DNA of 64,000 bases from Ricordea florida (GCA_949710005.1 OX453276.1:30356591-30420590), one strand, 5' to 3'. Positions 42,597-52,145 are shown, counted from the stretch's first letter. Numbers and translations are program-made. Notes: a model not told the origin generated them from the sequence alone.

Positions 42597-45421
42597 CCTT
42601 TATTTAAACACGATAAGATTTAAAGCTCAAAGCTTGTGGGGTCGTGTAAAAATGATTACAAATGGATAAAACTGTATAAGCAACACTTACAAAATACAAC
42701 TACAATTAAAACTCTAAAAATATGCAGTACAAGATTTTCACCAAGAAATAAAATGAATTTACATTAGTTACCTCTGAGTAAATTGACTATAGTTAAAAGC
42801 ATTTAAAATCTTGGTAGTGCCTGGGCAGCGACTGGACCGACTCTGCACTAAAATCAAGTTCCTTAAAATAACGGTCCTTCTTCACTTTGCGATAAAAAAC
42901 AGTAAACTGGTCTGTAAAATGACTCGAGACAGCGTTCCAAAGAATAGCGCCTCTATAGCTAATTGAGTTTTTTAGAAATTGCGAGTTAAAACGCGGGACG
43001 ATTATGTTATTACTCCTTCTCAGATTGTATGCAGTGCAGGGTTTATTTGTCAAGTATGAAAGAGCCGTAGGTGCTTCACCTATAAACACGTAGTTTAATA
43101 GTTAGTTTAATAGAGTAGTTTAATTAATCGGAGTTTATAATAGAGGGTTAAAGTATTCCAGTTCGAATGTCGGTAAACTTCCGCGGTAGGCATATCTCGG
43201 GGTAAGTTGTATATAATTCTGGCTGCCCTACGGTGAAGTACTTCCAGAGAATGTAGAAGCTCTGCATTAGGGCAGCCGCCCCAAACGATAATACATAAAA
43301 AAATCTAACCCATCTGATATTTTCTTCACTCGATTTTTCCAGCCCAAATTCATCCTGGTCCCAGAGGATTTGTCTTATTTGTTTGTTTGTTTTTTTTTAC
43401 GAATGATTTTACGAGCCGCGAAGCGGCGACACGTTTACGTTTTATCATCAAGAAATAAGCGAAGCTGATTGCCAGGACGACTGAAACGTAAACATCTCGC
43501 CAGTTTTGGGGCTCGTAAAATAATTCGTGAAAAAAAAAACCGAAGGCATTTAACTTCTGGGAACAGGGTTGGATAGCGCTGACGGTGCGCTCTGATTGGC
43601 TAGTCAAACTCCGAATATCCTGTGCTATTTACCTCCGAGCAACTTGCGAATTTTTCGCCCCACGCGCGAATATGGCAGCCCGGTTTGAATGCATGACAAG
43701 CGTAGCCTCCCACGCAAACGTTCTTGGGGGTTCGTCACGCGTTCCTACCCCACGAACGTGCGTGGGGTAGGAACGCGTGAGGCTATGAGAAGCGAAGAAA
43801 TCATCCAAATTAACAACGAAGCACTCCCTGAAAACTCCAAGAAAGCGACTAAATTTGGCTTGGCCGTGTTCAGAGGTAATGGCGTGTGTTTTTAACCCGG
43901 AGTTTAGCGGTAAAAAGCAACGAGAAAGGTTTTGTTTACAAATGCAAATTATCTTGCATAACCAAATTTGATGTCGCTTGCTTACTTGAGAACCAAAGTT
44001 GAATTACATTTTTTACAGAATGGTTTCAAGTACAGAAAGGGTTTGCAACTCCATTTGATGAAATGTCGCCACTAGAACTAAACAAAGTTTTTCTCTCAGA
44101 GAGAAAACGAGATGTACGGCAGTAATTACAACAAAAAATCCCAAACGGCGATCGGCGCTGCGTTGGATTGTCATTTGAGAAGTCCTCTATTTTCCAAGCC
44201 ATTTTCTTTTTCTGGTGTACATCATCTCACTGTTTTAGTGTATACTAAAACAACTATTCACCTCAGTGTCGGTGGCTAGTGGTGGATATTTACCTCGCCG
44301 CTTCGCGGCTCGGTAAATATCAACCACTAGCCACTTCCACTTCGGTGAATAGTTGTTAAATATTCTCCAGCCTGTTGGAGTTATGTTTTGCTTAGACTAA
44401 CGAGAAACTCATCAAAAGCGAGAACAGACAACAAACGTAGTTTAATGCCTTCCTGGCACAACCGACCACGAGGTTCAACACGAAATGAATTATGTATGAG
44501 TAACAAAATGTCCATAGGAAACTAACAATAGTAGGACAATACAACACAGCCTAAAAATTTTAAAACTTCGAGGCAGCATGGCACTTCGCTGCGATCATGA
44601 CCAAAGACAACAACATCAACGTTCTCCGTGATGAATTAAGACGGCAGTGATTCTGATTGACCGAATAAAAAAAAAAGCCGACACATTACAATTCATAGCT
44701 GGTAGCTGGATTAACAGTGTGCACCAGCTCTTTAAGTGTAAGTGCGAAAATATTGGAAGGATAATAAAGACAGTAACTTTACTTTGGTCGGGAAAAATTT
44801 ATGGACGTTTATGTCAGTTCCTCGCAGCGCTATGTTTTCCTCGCTAGGTTTCCGGCAAATATAATCATCTTCAACGTTAAAGAAATTACGTAACTCCTTT
44901 TCAACGGTTTTATGCGTGTAAACTGAAGCCATTCTTAGTTAGGTTGAGCCTGAGTAAAGCTTGTACGACTGCAGTCGTAGAATGGAGCGAAGGAACTTGA
45001 AGAAGCACACCATACACACACAGAAACACAACCTGAATCGCTCCAACATCACAGTGACATCAACCTTATCAAATTCATTCTTCTGCGAATATTCTTGTGG
45101 ATCCGTTTCATTAAAACAGAAAATAAAACCTGCATTTCTACAAAGCGCTTTTCTACTTAAATAACTGGTTTGCCTACGCTTGTTTTCCTAGTTAAGCCAG
45201 GAGCAAATCACATGTTTTTCAGTGACAAACTTCGCTTTCAAGTCCAAACTCACGTGCGTGTCGTACTGAAATCCTTTTCGTTTTGCTAACCGTTTCACGT
45301 CTTGGTGGCTTCCACGAAATTTGACGGCCCAGACATTAGTGTATATATCATCGACAAGAGCACCTTTCGCGTCCAAGAACAGAACAACGACACAAAATAA
45401 TTTTACAAACGCCGTCGCCAT
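26646..45421 (-). CDS. furin/kexin-like proprotein convertase (at least 12 exons)
   Basis: Exons from 5' to 3' on the minus strand: 45254-45421, 39563-39652, 37138-37269, 36309-36379, 34579-34667, 34176-34354, 33729-33944, 30544-30644, 30036-30263, 29579-29901, 28850-29014 and 26646-26809. Phases agree at every junction (about 641 residues). Exon 1 gives a signal peptide and S8 prodomain start ([20 protein letters not shown]). Catalytic residues: Asp in [14 protein letters not shown] (37180-37182), His in PGHGNNCAG (34664-34666), oxyanion Asn in AAGNGG (33900-33902) and Ser in SATSAATA (30594-30596). The P domain follows ([17 protein letters not shown] ... SLILYGTA), then a Pro/Thr-rich linker, one membrane segment and a short basic tail. 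It cleaves secretory-pathway precursors after basic motifs. A prodomain segment between the first two listed exons was not located. Another start exists at 45460. Confidence 0.88.
26822..26846. repeat. (CAAT)n microsatellite
   Basis: Tandem AATC units just upstream (minus strand) of the last convertase exon, followed by AACTTTATTTA as at LINE 3' ends. Confidence 0.7.
27350..27384. repeat. (GTTT)n/(GTCT)n microsatellite
   Basis: Tandem tetranucleotides in a convertase intron. Confidence 0.7.
32149..32442 (+). pseudogene. LINE ORF2 C-terminal fragment
   Basis: An open 97-codon stretch contains [35 protein letters not shown] and a Lys-rich tail, the conserved C-terminus of CR1/L2-like retrotransposon ORF2. 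It lacks the reverse transcriptase and lies in a convertase intron on the opposite strand, so it is an insertion remnant. Confidence 0.7.
33016..33140. repeat. partial copy of the GGGACGGACCATTAG MITE
   Basis: It starts with GGGACGGACCATTAGAAAAG and a polyG run, like the full inverted-repeat copy at 39,716-40,012; the far end is missing. Confidence 0.65.
35080..35189. repeat. palindromic foldback repeat
   Basis: Outer AACAATTAG/CTAATTGTT and inner GATAGTTGACGAGGGC/GCCCTCGTCAACTATC arms form a nearly complete hairpin. Confidence 0.75.
35741..36102. mobile_element. MITE-like inverted-repeat element
   Basis: Long imperfect inverted repeats: the left arm runs from a GACCGGTCATTATTTGC end through ATAAATTTGCTCAAATATATAG, and the right arm mirrors it to GACCGATCC. 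The unit has no coding capacity and is probably a non-autonomous DNA element. Confidence 0.6.
36393..36456. repeat. two-copy 32-bp tandem repeat
   Basis: CGGTGACCAATGAGAACAGACC and the following CTCTAGCC occur twice in direct succession, 14 nt upstream (minus-strand sense) of a convertase exon. Confidence 0.75.
37308..37760. repeat. foldback repeat, copy 1
   Basis: AATCATACGG...TTCAATTTGGAATTA arms flank GAGTGAGTTTTTGAAAAAGC. The same arrangement and right flank recur at 38,290-38,770, so this is one dispersed repeat family. Confidence 0.75.
37830..38145. repeat. simple-sequence tract, (GATA)n then (AAAT)n
   Basis: A GATA microsatellite near 37,835 followed by LINE-tail-like sequence and AAATA repeats to about 38,145. 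Confidence 0.7.
38290..38770. repeat. foldback repeat, copy 2
   Basis: A close copy of 37,308-37,760, including the inverted arms, the TTGCACTGGTATTACACTTT repeats and the CCAATCAGAATCGA end. Confidence 0.75.
39716..40012. mobile_element. MITE with GGGACGGACCATTAG ends
   Basis: AGGGACGGACCATTAGAAAA at the left is inverted as TTTTCTAATGGTCCGTCCCT at the right, with polyG/polyC inner borders and an A-rich core repeating a TCATGCA-type unit. No ORF. Confidence 0.7.
40171..40260 (+). repeat. tRNA-like SINE head with poly-T tail
   Basis: A near-complete tRNA-like sequence: acceptor halves GGCTTGA and TCAGGCC pair with one G-T, an A box TAGCTCAGTAGG, and a B box GGGATCGAATCCC, then a run of T that would stop RNA polymerase III. 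The irregular anticodon loop argues for a SINE or tRNA pseudogene rather than a functional tRNA. Confidence 0.6.
42518..42594. repeat. (ACAT)n microsatellite at a LINE 3' end
   Basis: About 17 ACAT units adjoin the 3' end of the minus-strand LINE remnant to the right. Confidence 0.8.
42600..43300 (-). pseudogene. LINE 3' fragment (ORF2 C-terminus and 3' end)
   Basis: Minus-strand translation gives [20 protein letters not shown] and [15 protein letters not shown], then after a stop [20 protein letters not shown] and [14 protein letters not shown]. These are the conserved tail of CR1/L2-type ORF2 proteins. The fragment ends in the ACAT microsatellite, as expected for this group. It sits in the first long convertase intron. 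Confidence 0.75.
43391..43537. repeat. palindromic foldback repeat
   Basis: TTTACGAATGATTTTACGAGCC pairs imperfectly with GGCTCGTAAAATAATTCGTGAAA, with an inner AACGTAAA/TTTACGTT pair. Confidence 0.65.
43790..44125 (+). pseudogene. two-exon N-terminal fragment of a DUF3504-type gene
   Basis: Plus-strand GAAGAAATCATCC begins [20 protein letters not shown] and FGLAVFR; splicing from a GT at about 43,879 to an AG at 44,018 continues EWFQVQKGF, then [14 protein letters not shown] and a stop at 44123. The ENSKKAT...F..W...L..M.P.ELN pattern is the N-terminal part of DUF3504 proteins. The domain that would carry the recombinase-related fold is missing. A related fragment is at 58,800-58,890. Confidence 0.55.
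44249..44357. repeat. palindromic foldback repeat
   Basis: AACAACTATTCACC and GGTGAATAGTTGTT form the outer stem; GGCTAGTGGTGGATATTTACC and its near complement form the inner stem around CGCTTCGCGG. Confidence 0.75.
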
Positions 45422-46204
45422 TGTCGAACGGACGGTACCCACTGACTTCCTGTTTTGCAAACCGAGATTATAACTACATTGTTTACAGTGGACCAGACGT
45501 CACGGTTTGTTATCTAGGTAGCCCGGATATTATGTAAGCTTGCAATTTCATGCACTTCCTTCTTCATAAGAAGGAAACTAAATTGCAGATGTAAACAACT
45601 GTTAAGGGAAACTTAGCGAAACCAGCGACAGCAAAACCCCGAGGCTACAAGGGGAAGCCAACTGATTGAGGAATACGTGACGTTAATATAAATATTTTGA
45701 ATGTCCGAGCTATGGCATTGTGTATTCGTGGTTGTATTTTAAATTAGCATTCCATGTTTTTTACGCCGATTTCTTAATTCTCACTTGGTTTTACTAGAAC
45801 AATATGATTCTTATATAAAGTAAAAGTACGTTTTGATTGCAATCATATTCAGTTGTCAAAGAAAATGACAAATTCAGGCTCTGGTTGAGAAAAGGTCTGA
45901 CCTCGTAACATCTACAAGGGAAATTAAGCGCTGGCAAAACAACCAAGATACTACGTCATAAAAACATAAATGTTTTGAATGCCAGAGACTTGGAAGTCTA
46001 TTCATAGTTATAATTTGAATTAGCATACGCGGAAGAGACTTGAAAATGTACTGCTTTCATTCTCTTGTTTTCATCTACGAAATTGCATGTAATTTTTCTT
46101 ACAGAGCTTCCTTATCATAAAAATTCATTTCGTGTATGTTTTGAATTCTCCCACCCTCCATCTAACAGAGTATTCATTAAGGTGGAGGAATTGAGTATCA
46201 CCGT
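45422..46204. other. 5' flank of the convertase gene, no gene seen
   Basis: No coding region recognised between the convertase start and the BEL element. The convertase promoter should lie at the left of this stretch. Confidence 0.4.
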
Positions 46205-46459
46205 TGATGACACGATAATTAAAGAATTCCTGTAACGTCTCGAAAACACCTCGCCCCCTTTGGGACGCAAATCCCAGCGAGGGATTAAGTGACAATTTGA
46301 CAGATAGGCGTGCAAGACGCGTAGTTAAAAGTTTCGCAATTTACATATTTTGAGTGTGTTCTCTCGTTCGTTCGTAGTCTTGGAGTTGAGCTTGTTGTTA
46401 CGTTTATTCGAAATAGTTAGAAAATAGTTTTTAATAAAAATCAGAAATTCGTCTGAACA
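46205..46459 (+). repeat. 5' LTR of the BEL/Pao element
   Basis: 255 bp, starting TGATGACACG and ending GTCTGAACA. It matches the 3' LTR along its full length by eye and contains AATAAAA near the 3' end. Confidence 0.95.
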
Positions 46460-46461
46460 AA

Positions 46462-46478
46462 TGGTCCTTCGAGCCGGA
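46462..46478 (+). promoter_or_regulatory. primer-binding site complementary to tRNA-Tyr
   Basis: TGGTCCTTCGAGCCGGA starts two bases after the LTR and is complementary to the 3' end of animal tRNA-Tyr (TCCGGCTCGAAGGACCA). Confidence 0.75.
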
Positions 46479-49400
46479 TGGAAGAACAAGTTAATGATGA
46501 TGACGAATTGGCCAACTTACGCGTCGGGAACGATCAGTTTTGTCGCCTTAAGAAGAGAAGAAGTGCCTTCAAAGGAATTATTACAAGGAACAAGAAAAAA
46601 GCACAGGAAATCATTGGAAATCATGGCAGTCGAACCGTTTTGAGATGCATAAAAGAGAGAATTATTCTGGCATGGAAAGATGCAGAAGAAATTACCGCAA
46701 AACTCGTAGACTTGCAGGAAGGAAAGGATATCGAACAAGCTGCCACCGAAGAATGGCTTGATGACTTAAGAGCCGACGTGGAAGATATCGTCGATAGCAC
46801 AGAGGCGTATTTGGAGCTACGTTTGGATGATCCCCCATCGGTAATTAATATTCCTTTCCGCTCAGCTCACTTGGGGAACGATGATGATATCGATCGATTT
46901 AGCCATGGCCAAGCGACAGGTAGTTCTGGTAAATCACAGTCGTCGCGTGCTACAACGGTTTCTAAAGCGGTAGAAGCTGCAGCAAAAGCTAAAGTAGCGG
47001 CCTTGAAGGTGCGGCAAGAGAAAAAGAGACTTGAAAGGGAACTTCAAATACACGAACGTGAAATCGCTCTTCGAAAGGAAGAGACGCTATTAAAGATTCG
47101 ACAAGAAGAAGATGAAGCTGATCGATTGCAGTTGGAAGCAGATCTGTTGTCCGTATTCGCTCCAAACCTGACAGAATCGGAGAAACTAGACCGAATTCCT
47201 TCTAAATCGCAAGCAGTCCAAAGTTCAAGGGAAAGAAATGGAAAACTCAACTATGCAAGAGGTGCGAAATTCGAATCATCTCAACACGTTAGTGAAGGCG
47301 TGCGTCCTGACCAACACCCTTCTTCACACGTTATCGGTGAAAGCGACTATTCTGAAGAGAGTACTGATGAGGAAAAGTACAGTGGGATTTCTGAACCAAT
47401 TTCCGAGACAAACAAAGTCGTGGATAAGAAAAACAAGATAAAGAAAAAGAGAAGCGATCAGCAGACTTCTTCCGGAAGCGATGATTCGGGAAACGAAGAC
47501 GAAACCCTTGACTCCAGAGATTACGAAAACCTGTTTAAAGGAGTAAAGAAACCATCACTAGCTGTTTTCTGCGGAGATAAAGAACTTTATCACGATTGGA
47601 AAGCACAATTTGACATCTTTGTAGACCACACTCGTGTACCTTCTAAGACCAAAATGATGATATTGAAAAACTGCCTGTCAGGCAAGCCCCTAAAGATTGT
47701 TGAGAGACTTGGGTATACTTCTAAACAGTACAAGACTGCGTTAAGGAAGCTTGATCAGAAGTACGGAGGTGAAAAGCGCTTACTTCAACGTCATCTTGAA
47801 GCTATCTTGAGAGCTCCTGTGGTAGAAAGCAACAATCTGAGAGATCTGGAAATATTTTCTGACCGTCTCACTGATGTGGTTGCCAAGCTTGAAGATTATG
47901 GACAAAAACAAGAATTAAAAGGAGTGTCAGCCCTGTACGTTGCAGTCCAGCAAAAGATACCTGAATCACTTCTCGTTTCTTATCAAGAATGGATGCATTC
48001 AAAACACAAGAACGACGGCCTCTCTACCTTTACCAAGTGGCTGGAAAAGCAAGTCATTTACCGTATGGAGGTCGAGGAATTGAAAGAGAGATCTATTAGA
48101 AAAAAGGAGGATAAGGCCGAAAACAGGAAACATAGGAAAGCCAGTTCTCACACAGTAACGTGTTATCCACGAGTGGAATGTCCTATGTGCCATGGTCCAC
48201 ACAAGATTAAAAGCTGCAAGAAATGGGGAGAAGTATCAGTACAAGAACGATGGAATATCGCCAAGAGGTACAACCTTTGCTACCGCTGTCTCGAACAAGG
48301 ACACCAAGGGAAAGAATGCAGAGAGAGCAACAGTTGTAACGTAAATGGCTGCAACAAGACACACCATTTCCATCTTCACGTTGAACAGACGACAACTCCA
48401 TTTCTTCAAAGTGAAGAAAATTCTAGGGTTAGCAGAGCCTTCAGTTGTACTGAAAGAAGTCGTGAGGTACCAGGTCAAGTAGTCCTGCGCACAGTGCCAG
48501 TATGGCTCAGAGGTTCCGAGGGGCGCAGAATCAAGGCCAACGCCTTCTTAGATGATGGCTCAGATACAACGTATGTACGAGACGATATTGTCACGGCTTT
48601 AGGACTGGAAACTAAAGAGCATCAATTAAAGGTGTCAACTCTCACAACCTCTGAAGTTCAGTTCAAAAGCAAAGTGGTGACTTTAGAGGTCGAGAGTCTA
48701 GATGGAGAAACCAAGGCTACCGTTTTTGCCTGGACAATGGAAGAAATGTGCCAAGGACTTGCAATACCCGACTGGAATAGACACAGGGCAAAGTGGGACC
48801 ATCTTCAAAGCATTCCCTTTCCAAAGACCCCTGGAAGAAAAACAGTGGATATTCTGATTGGATCCGATCATCCGGAGTTAACACTGGCGTTAGAAGAACG
48901 TGTTGGACCACCTGGAGCACCTGTTGCAAGAAGAACACCATTAGGATGGACGTGCATCGGAAGACTTCCTCTGTTGGCTGGAACTCAAACTCTAGCGTAC
49001 GCAAGGACCTTCAGAACACAAACCACATTTGAAATTCGCCTAGATGAGCAGTTACGTCGAATGTGGGAGATTGATTCATTAGGAATAAAGCGAGTAGAAT
49101 CAGAACCTGTTACGCCTGAAGAAGCCTTAGCGATTAAGAAAGCCATCCAGTCGAGAAGATTGCGAAACGGTCGATATGAAGTTGCGATCCCGTGGAAGGA
49201 AGAAAATCCATCCCTTCCAAACAACCGGGCAGAAGCTGAGAAACGGCTGATAGCTCTTGAGAGAAGCTTGGCAAGAAAACCCAATGTTGCGGAATGCTAC
49301 ATAGAAGTAATGAAGGAAAATTTGAGGAAAGACTATGTCAGAAAACTAGACAGGCAGGACAGCGTCAACGAGCCATGCTGGTTCCTCCCTCATTTCCCAG

Positions 49401-51379
49401 TTATCCGTGAAGAAAGAGAAACAACTAAATTGCGCATTGTATTTGATTCAGCAGCCAAATGCAAAGGACTTTCCCTGAATGACGTCATGCTCACTGGGCC
49501 CAAGCTTCAAAGAGACGTACTTGATGTTCTCCTCCGCTTTCGTTCAAAGCCGGTAGCCATAGTAGCAGACATCAAAGAAATGTTCTCGCAAGTCATCATG
49601 GCTGAGAAAGATCGCTGCTACCATAGATTCCTTTGGAGAAACTTGGACGTATGCCAACCCATGGGCGTCTATGAAGCAGCGCGTTTAACCTTTGGAGATC
49701 GTGCTTCTCCCTTCTTGGCTCAGTTCATTGTTCGAAGCCATGCCGAAGATCTTAAAGACAAATTTCCAGTCGCTGCCCAGATAGTGCTACACAAGATGTA
49801 CATGGATGATATCCTTGATTCAGAAGAAAATGACGAAGAAGCAATTAGGGCGAGGCAAGAACTTACAGAGCTTTTAGACTGTGGTGGATTTCAAGCAAGA
49901 AAATGGTGCAGCAACCGGACACGCCCATTGGAAGGAGTGGCAGAAGAAGACCGTGCTGGTGGGATCCAGATCGAAGAGTCAATGTTGCCAACTCTGAAGA
50001 CACTGGGAGTTCAGTGGGTTGCATCAGAGGACGTTTTCACCTTCAGTGTGAAACATTCAAATGAGGTTTCTTACACAAAGAGGGGATTGTTAAGCCGTAT
50101 TGCAACTATCTTCGATCCACTTCAGCTTTTGGCACCATTTACCATTCAAGCCAAGATGGCCTTGCAAGAAGCATGGTTAAGGGGTCTTGACTGGGATGAA
50201 GAATTTCCCTGGGACCTGCGGGAACGAGTTTTAAAGTGGTCCAAACAGCTACCAATAGTCAACAAAGTCCGTGTCCCGAGGTGTTATCGCCTATATGGAG
50301 AATTTAGTAAGATGCAGCTGCACACCTTTACAGACGCGTCGAAAACGGCTTACGCTGCCGCTACGTACGTTAGATACGAGTACGCCAATAAAGATTGTTC
50401 CGTTTCCCTTGTGGCTGCCAAATCGCGAGTAACACCCCTCAGGGCTATCACAACTCCGCGTCTAGAATTAATGGCGGCAGTGATGGGTTTACGGCTAGCT
50501 GAAACCGTTGCAGAGGCATTAAATCAACCCTTGAGCCAACACACCTTTTGGAGTGACAGTATGGACGTCATCGTTTGGATACAAGGAACGTCGCGACGTT
50601 TTAAGCCGTTCGTGGCCAACAGAGTGTCTGAAATACAGGAGAAGTCCAATCCGAGCCAGTGGCGACACGTTCCAGGACAGGAAAACAGTGCGGATGATGC
50701 AACTAGAGGGTTATCAGTGGACAGGCTACTTACAGAGCATCGCTGGCTCCAAGGTCCCGAATTCCTTGTTAAAGACGAAAGCTCATGGCCACCACGACGC
50801 CTTCCCATAGAGGAAAACTTAACTGAAGACGCCAAAACAGAGCTAACAAAAACAGCACTTACATTTCAAGGCAAGAAAGAGGAAACGCTGCTTGACCCCG
50901 TAAGAATAACAACCTGGTTGAAATTGTTACGATTAACCGCATGGATTCTCCGATTCGTCTCTCGCCTGAAGAAAACTAGAGAGAACAAAAAACTAGCCTC
51001 CACGCCTTCTCTCAACTCGGAAACTGCGGCTCAACGCCAGCCCGGTAAAGACATCCTTAAAGGAAATGAAGCCAGTAAAGTTCTGACACCAGAAGAAATA
51101 ATCGCCGCAGAAGAATACTGGTTACAAGACGTCCAGCAGGAACGTTTCAAGGTTGAATACAACGCTTTGAAAGAAGGCAAAACAATACAAAGATCCAGCT
51201 CACTGTATCGTTTATCGCCATTTCTTGATCAAAAAGGTCTGATGCGGGTCGGAGGGAGATTAGAGAACTCTTCTCTACCTTATGCCGCAAAGCATCCTGT
51301 GATTCTTCCGAAACGACATCGTATTTCGATGCTTATTATCGCTCATCTTCATGAGAAAAGTCATCACTCGTCAGAGTAG
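46478..51379 (+). CDS. BEL/Pao Gag-Pol polyprotein, truncated in the integrase
   Basis: An uninterrupted 1633-codon frame. Residues about 1-350 are charged and coiled-coil-like. A DUF1759 Gag domain lies at about 355-505, and paired zinc-knuckle motifs (CPMCHG...; CYRCLEQGHQGKEC) at about 565-625. An aspartic protease motif, FLDDGSDTTYV, is near 690, with DDG where DSG/DTG is usual. The reverse transcriptase has the YMDD box at about 1108-1111, and RNase H residues lie in FTDAS (about 1284) and SDS (about 1358). The integrase zinc-binding region starts near 1578 (RVGGRLENS, HPVILPKRHRIS) and stops abruptly at EKSHHSSE. The next DNA encodes the C-terminal tail normally found after the integrase core (EYIRPITRLCPLEFEGFETE), so the core and part of the following domain were deleted in one event near 51,370. 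Confidence 0.93.
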   Translation: MEEQVNDDDELANLRVGNDQFCRLKKRRSAFKGIITRNKKKAQEIIGNHGSRTVLRCIKERIILAWKDAEEITAKLVDLQEGKDIEQAATEEWLDDLRADVEDIVDSTEAYLELRLDDPPSVINIPFRSAHLGNDDDIDRFSHGQATGSSGKSQSSRATTVSKAVEAAAKAKVAALKVRQEKKRLERELQIHEREIALRKEETLLKIRQEEDEADRLQLEADLLSVFAPNLTESEKLDRIPSKSQAVQSSRERNGKLNYARGAKFESSQHVSEGVRPDQHPSSHVIGESDYSEESTDEEKYSGISEPISETNKVVDKKNKIKKKRSDQQTSSGSDDSGNEDETLDSRDYENLFKGVKKPSLAVFCGDKELYHDWKAQFDIFVDHTRVPSKTKMMILKNCLSGKPLKIVERLGYTSKQYKTALRKLDQKYGGEKRLLQRHLEAILRAPVVESNNLRDLEIFSDRLTDVVAKLEDYGQKQELKGVSALYVAVQQKIPESLLVSYQEWMHSKHKNDGLSTFTKWLEKQVIYRMEVEELKERSIRKKEDKAENRKHRKASSHTVTCYPRVECPMCHGPHKIKSCKKWGEVSVQERWNIAKRYNLCYRCLEQGHQGKECRESNSCNVNGCNKTHHFHLHVEQTTTPFLQSEENSRVSRAFSCTERSREVPGQVVLRTVPVWLRGSEGRRIKANAFLDDGSDTTYVRDDIVTALGLETKEHQLKVSTLTTSEVQFKSKVVTLEVESLDGETKATVFAWTMEEMCQGLAIPDWNRHRAKWDHLQSIPFPKTPGRKTVDILIGSDHPELTLALEERVGPPGAPVARRTPLGWTCIGRLPLLAGTQTLAYARTFRTQTTFEIRLDEQLRRMWEIDSLGIKRVESEPVTPEEALAIKKAIQSRRLRNGRYEVAIPWKEENPSLPNNRAEAEKRLIALERSLARKPNVAECYIEVMKENLRKDYVRKLDRQDSVNEPCWFLPHFPVIREERETTKLRIVFDSAAKCKGLSLNDVMLTGPKLQRDVLDVLLRFRSKPVAIVADIKEMFSQVIMAEKDRCYHRFLWRNLDVCQPMGVYEAARLTFGDRASPFLAQFIVRSHAEDLKDKFPVAAQIVLHKMYMDDILDSEENDEEAIRARQELTELLDCGGFQARKWCSNRTRPLEGVAEEDRAGGIQIEESMLPTLKTLGVQWVASEDVFTFSVKHSNEVSYTKRGLLSRIATIFDPLQLLAPFTIQAKMALQEAWLRGLDWDEEFPWDLRERVLKWSKQLPIVNKVRVPRCYRLYGEFSKMQLHTFTDASKTAYAAATYVRYEYANKDCSVSLVAAKSRVTPLRAITTPRLELMAAVMGLRLAETVAEALNQPLSQHTFWSDSMDVIVWIQGTSRRFKPFVANRVSEIQEKSNPSQWRHVPGQENSADDATRGLSVDRLLTEHRWLQGPEFLVKDESSWPPRRLPIEENLTEDAKTELTKTALTFQGKKEETLLDPVRITTWLKLLRLTAWILRFVSRLKKTRENKKLASTPSLNSETAAQRQPGKDILKGNEASKVLTPEEIIAAEEYWLQDVQQERFKVEYNALKEGKTIQRSSSLYRLSPFLDQKGLMRVGGRLENSSLPYAAKHPVILPKRHRISMLIIAHLHEKSHHSSE

Positions 51380-51489
51380 TTCGTGTGTTGTCAGACGGAA
51401 AAGAGTATATCCGGCCGATAACGAGACTTTGCCCATTAGAGTTTGAGGGCTTCGAAACGGAAAAGTGAACAAGTCGCAATTTGTTCACA
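51380..51489 (+). pseudogene. residual C-terminal tail of the BEL polyprotein
   Basis: In another frame this encodes VLSDGKEYIRPITRLCPLEF and GFETEK before a stop, matching the end of BEL polyproteins (DUF5641 tail). It marks the right side of the integrase deletion. Confidence 0.7.
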
Positions 51490-51499
51490 GGGGGGAGGG
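51490..51499 (+). promoter_or_regulatory. polypurine tract
   Basis: A GGGGGGAGGG run directly before the 3' LTR, the expected plus-strand priming site. Confidence 0.75.
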
Positions 51500-51754
51500 T
51501 GATGACACGATAATTAAAGAATTCCTGTAACGTCTCGAAAACACCTCGCCCCCTTTGGGACGCAAATCCCAGCGAGGGATTAAGTGACAATTTGACAGAT
51601 AGGCGTGCAAGACGCGTAGTTAAAAGTTTCGCAATTTACATATTTTGAGTGTGTTCTCTCGTTCGTTCGTAGTCTTGGAGTTGAGCTTGTTGTTACGTTT
51701 ATTCGAAATAGTTAGAAAATAGTTTTTAATAAAAATCAGAAATTCGTCTGAACA
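51500..51754 (+). repeat. 3' LTR of the BEL/Pao element
   Basis: 255 bp, apparently identical to the 5' LTR, followed by the ACCGT duplication. Confidence 0.95.
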
Positions 51755-52145
51755 ACCGTTGTGTTTTCACTTGGACAAGTTCGACTCGTTAAAGTCGGAA
51801 AAGTACGGAAGTACAGTGAAAACAGCTCGTCCTAAAGTTTAGCGAGTTAAAAAAGCATGCTGTTTTCACAAGAAAAAACAAGGATTATCTAGCCTTTATG
51901 ACCGGAAATTCCCGCAAAGTTATACTTCGCGAAATGGTATAACTCGTCCTGATAAATGCCGCAGCCACTCACACTGCCCGTAGTGACATGCCTGCCAAAT
52001 CGTGAACTGGCAAATATTTTCCAGATTCGCCTCAAGATTCACCTCGTGGTTCACTTTATAAACAGTACTTTCGAAATGGCAGACAAATTCACTAGTAATA
52101 CTCTCCCGTTTCAATTTACAATTCCTCCAGGCTCCAGCCTCATAT

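Larger units (their letters stand above)
46205..51754 (+). mobile_element. BEL/Pao LTR retrotransposon with integrase deletion
   Basis: The element is bounded by two direct 255-bp LTRs (TGATGACA...CTGAACA) and flanked by a 5-bp target duplication, ACCGT (46200-46204 and 51755-51759). Between them are a tRNA-Tyr-type primer site, one long ORF and a purine tract. The LTRs look identical by eye, which implies a recent insertion. The integrase catalytic domain is missing, so it is non-autonomous as it stands. Confidence 0.93.

Noticed and set aside
44732..44932. Minus-strand frame considered as the missing prodomain exon of the convertase
   Set aside because: The available splice acceptor puts it in a frame without prodomain similarity.
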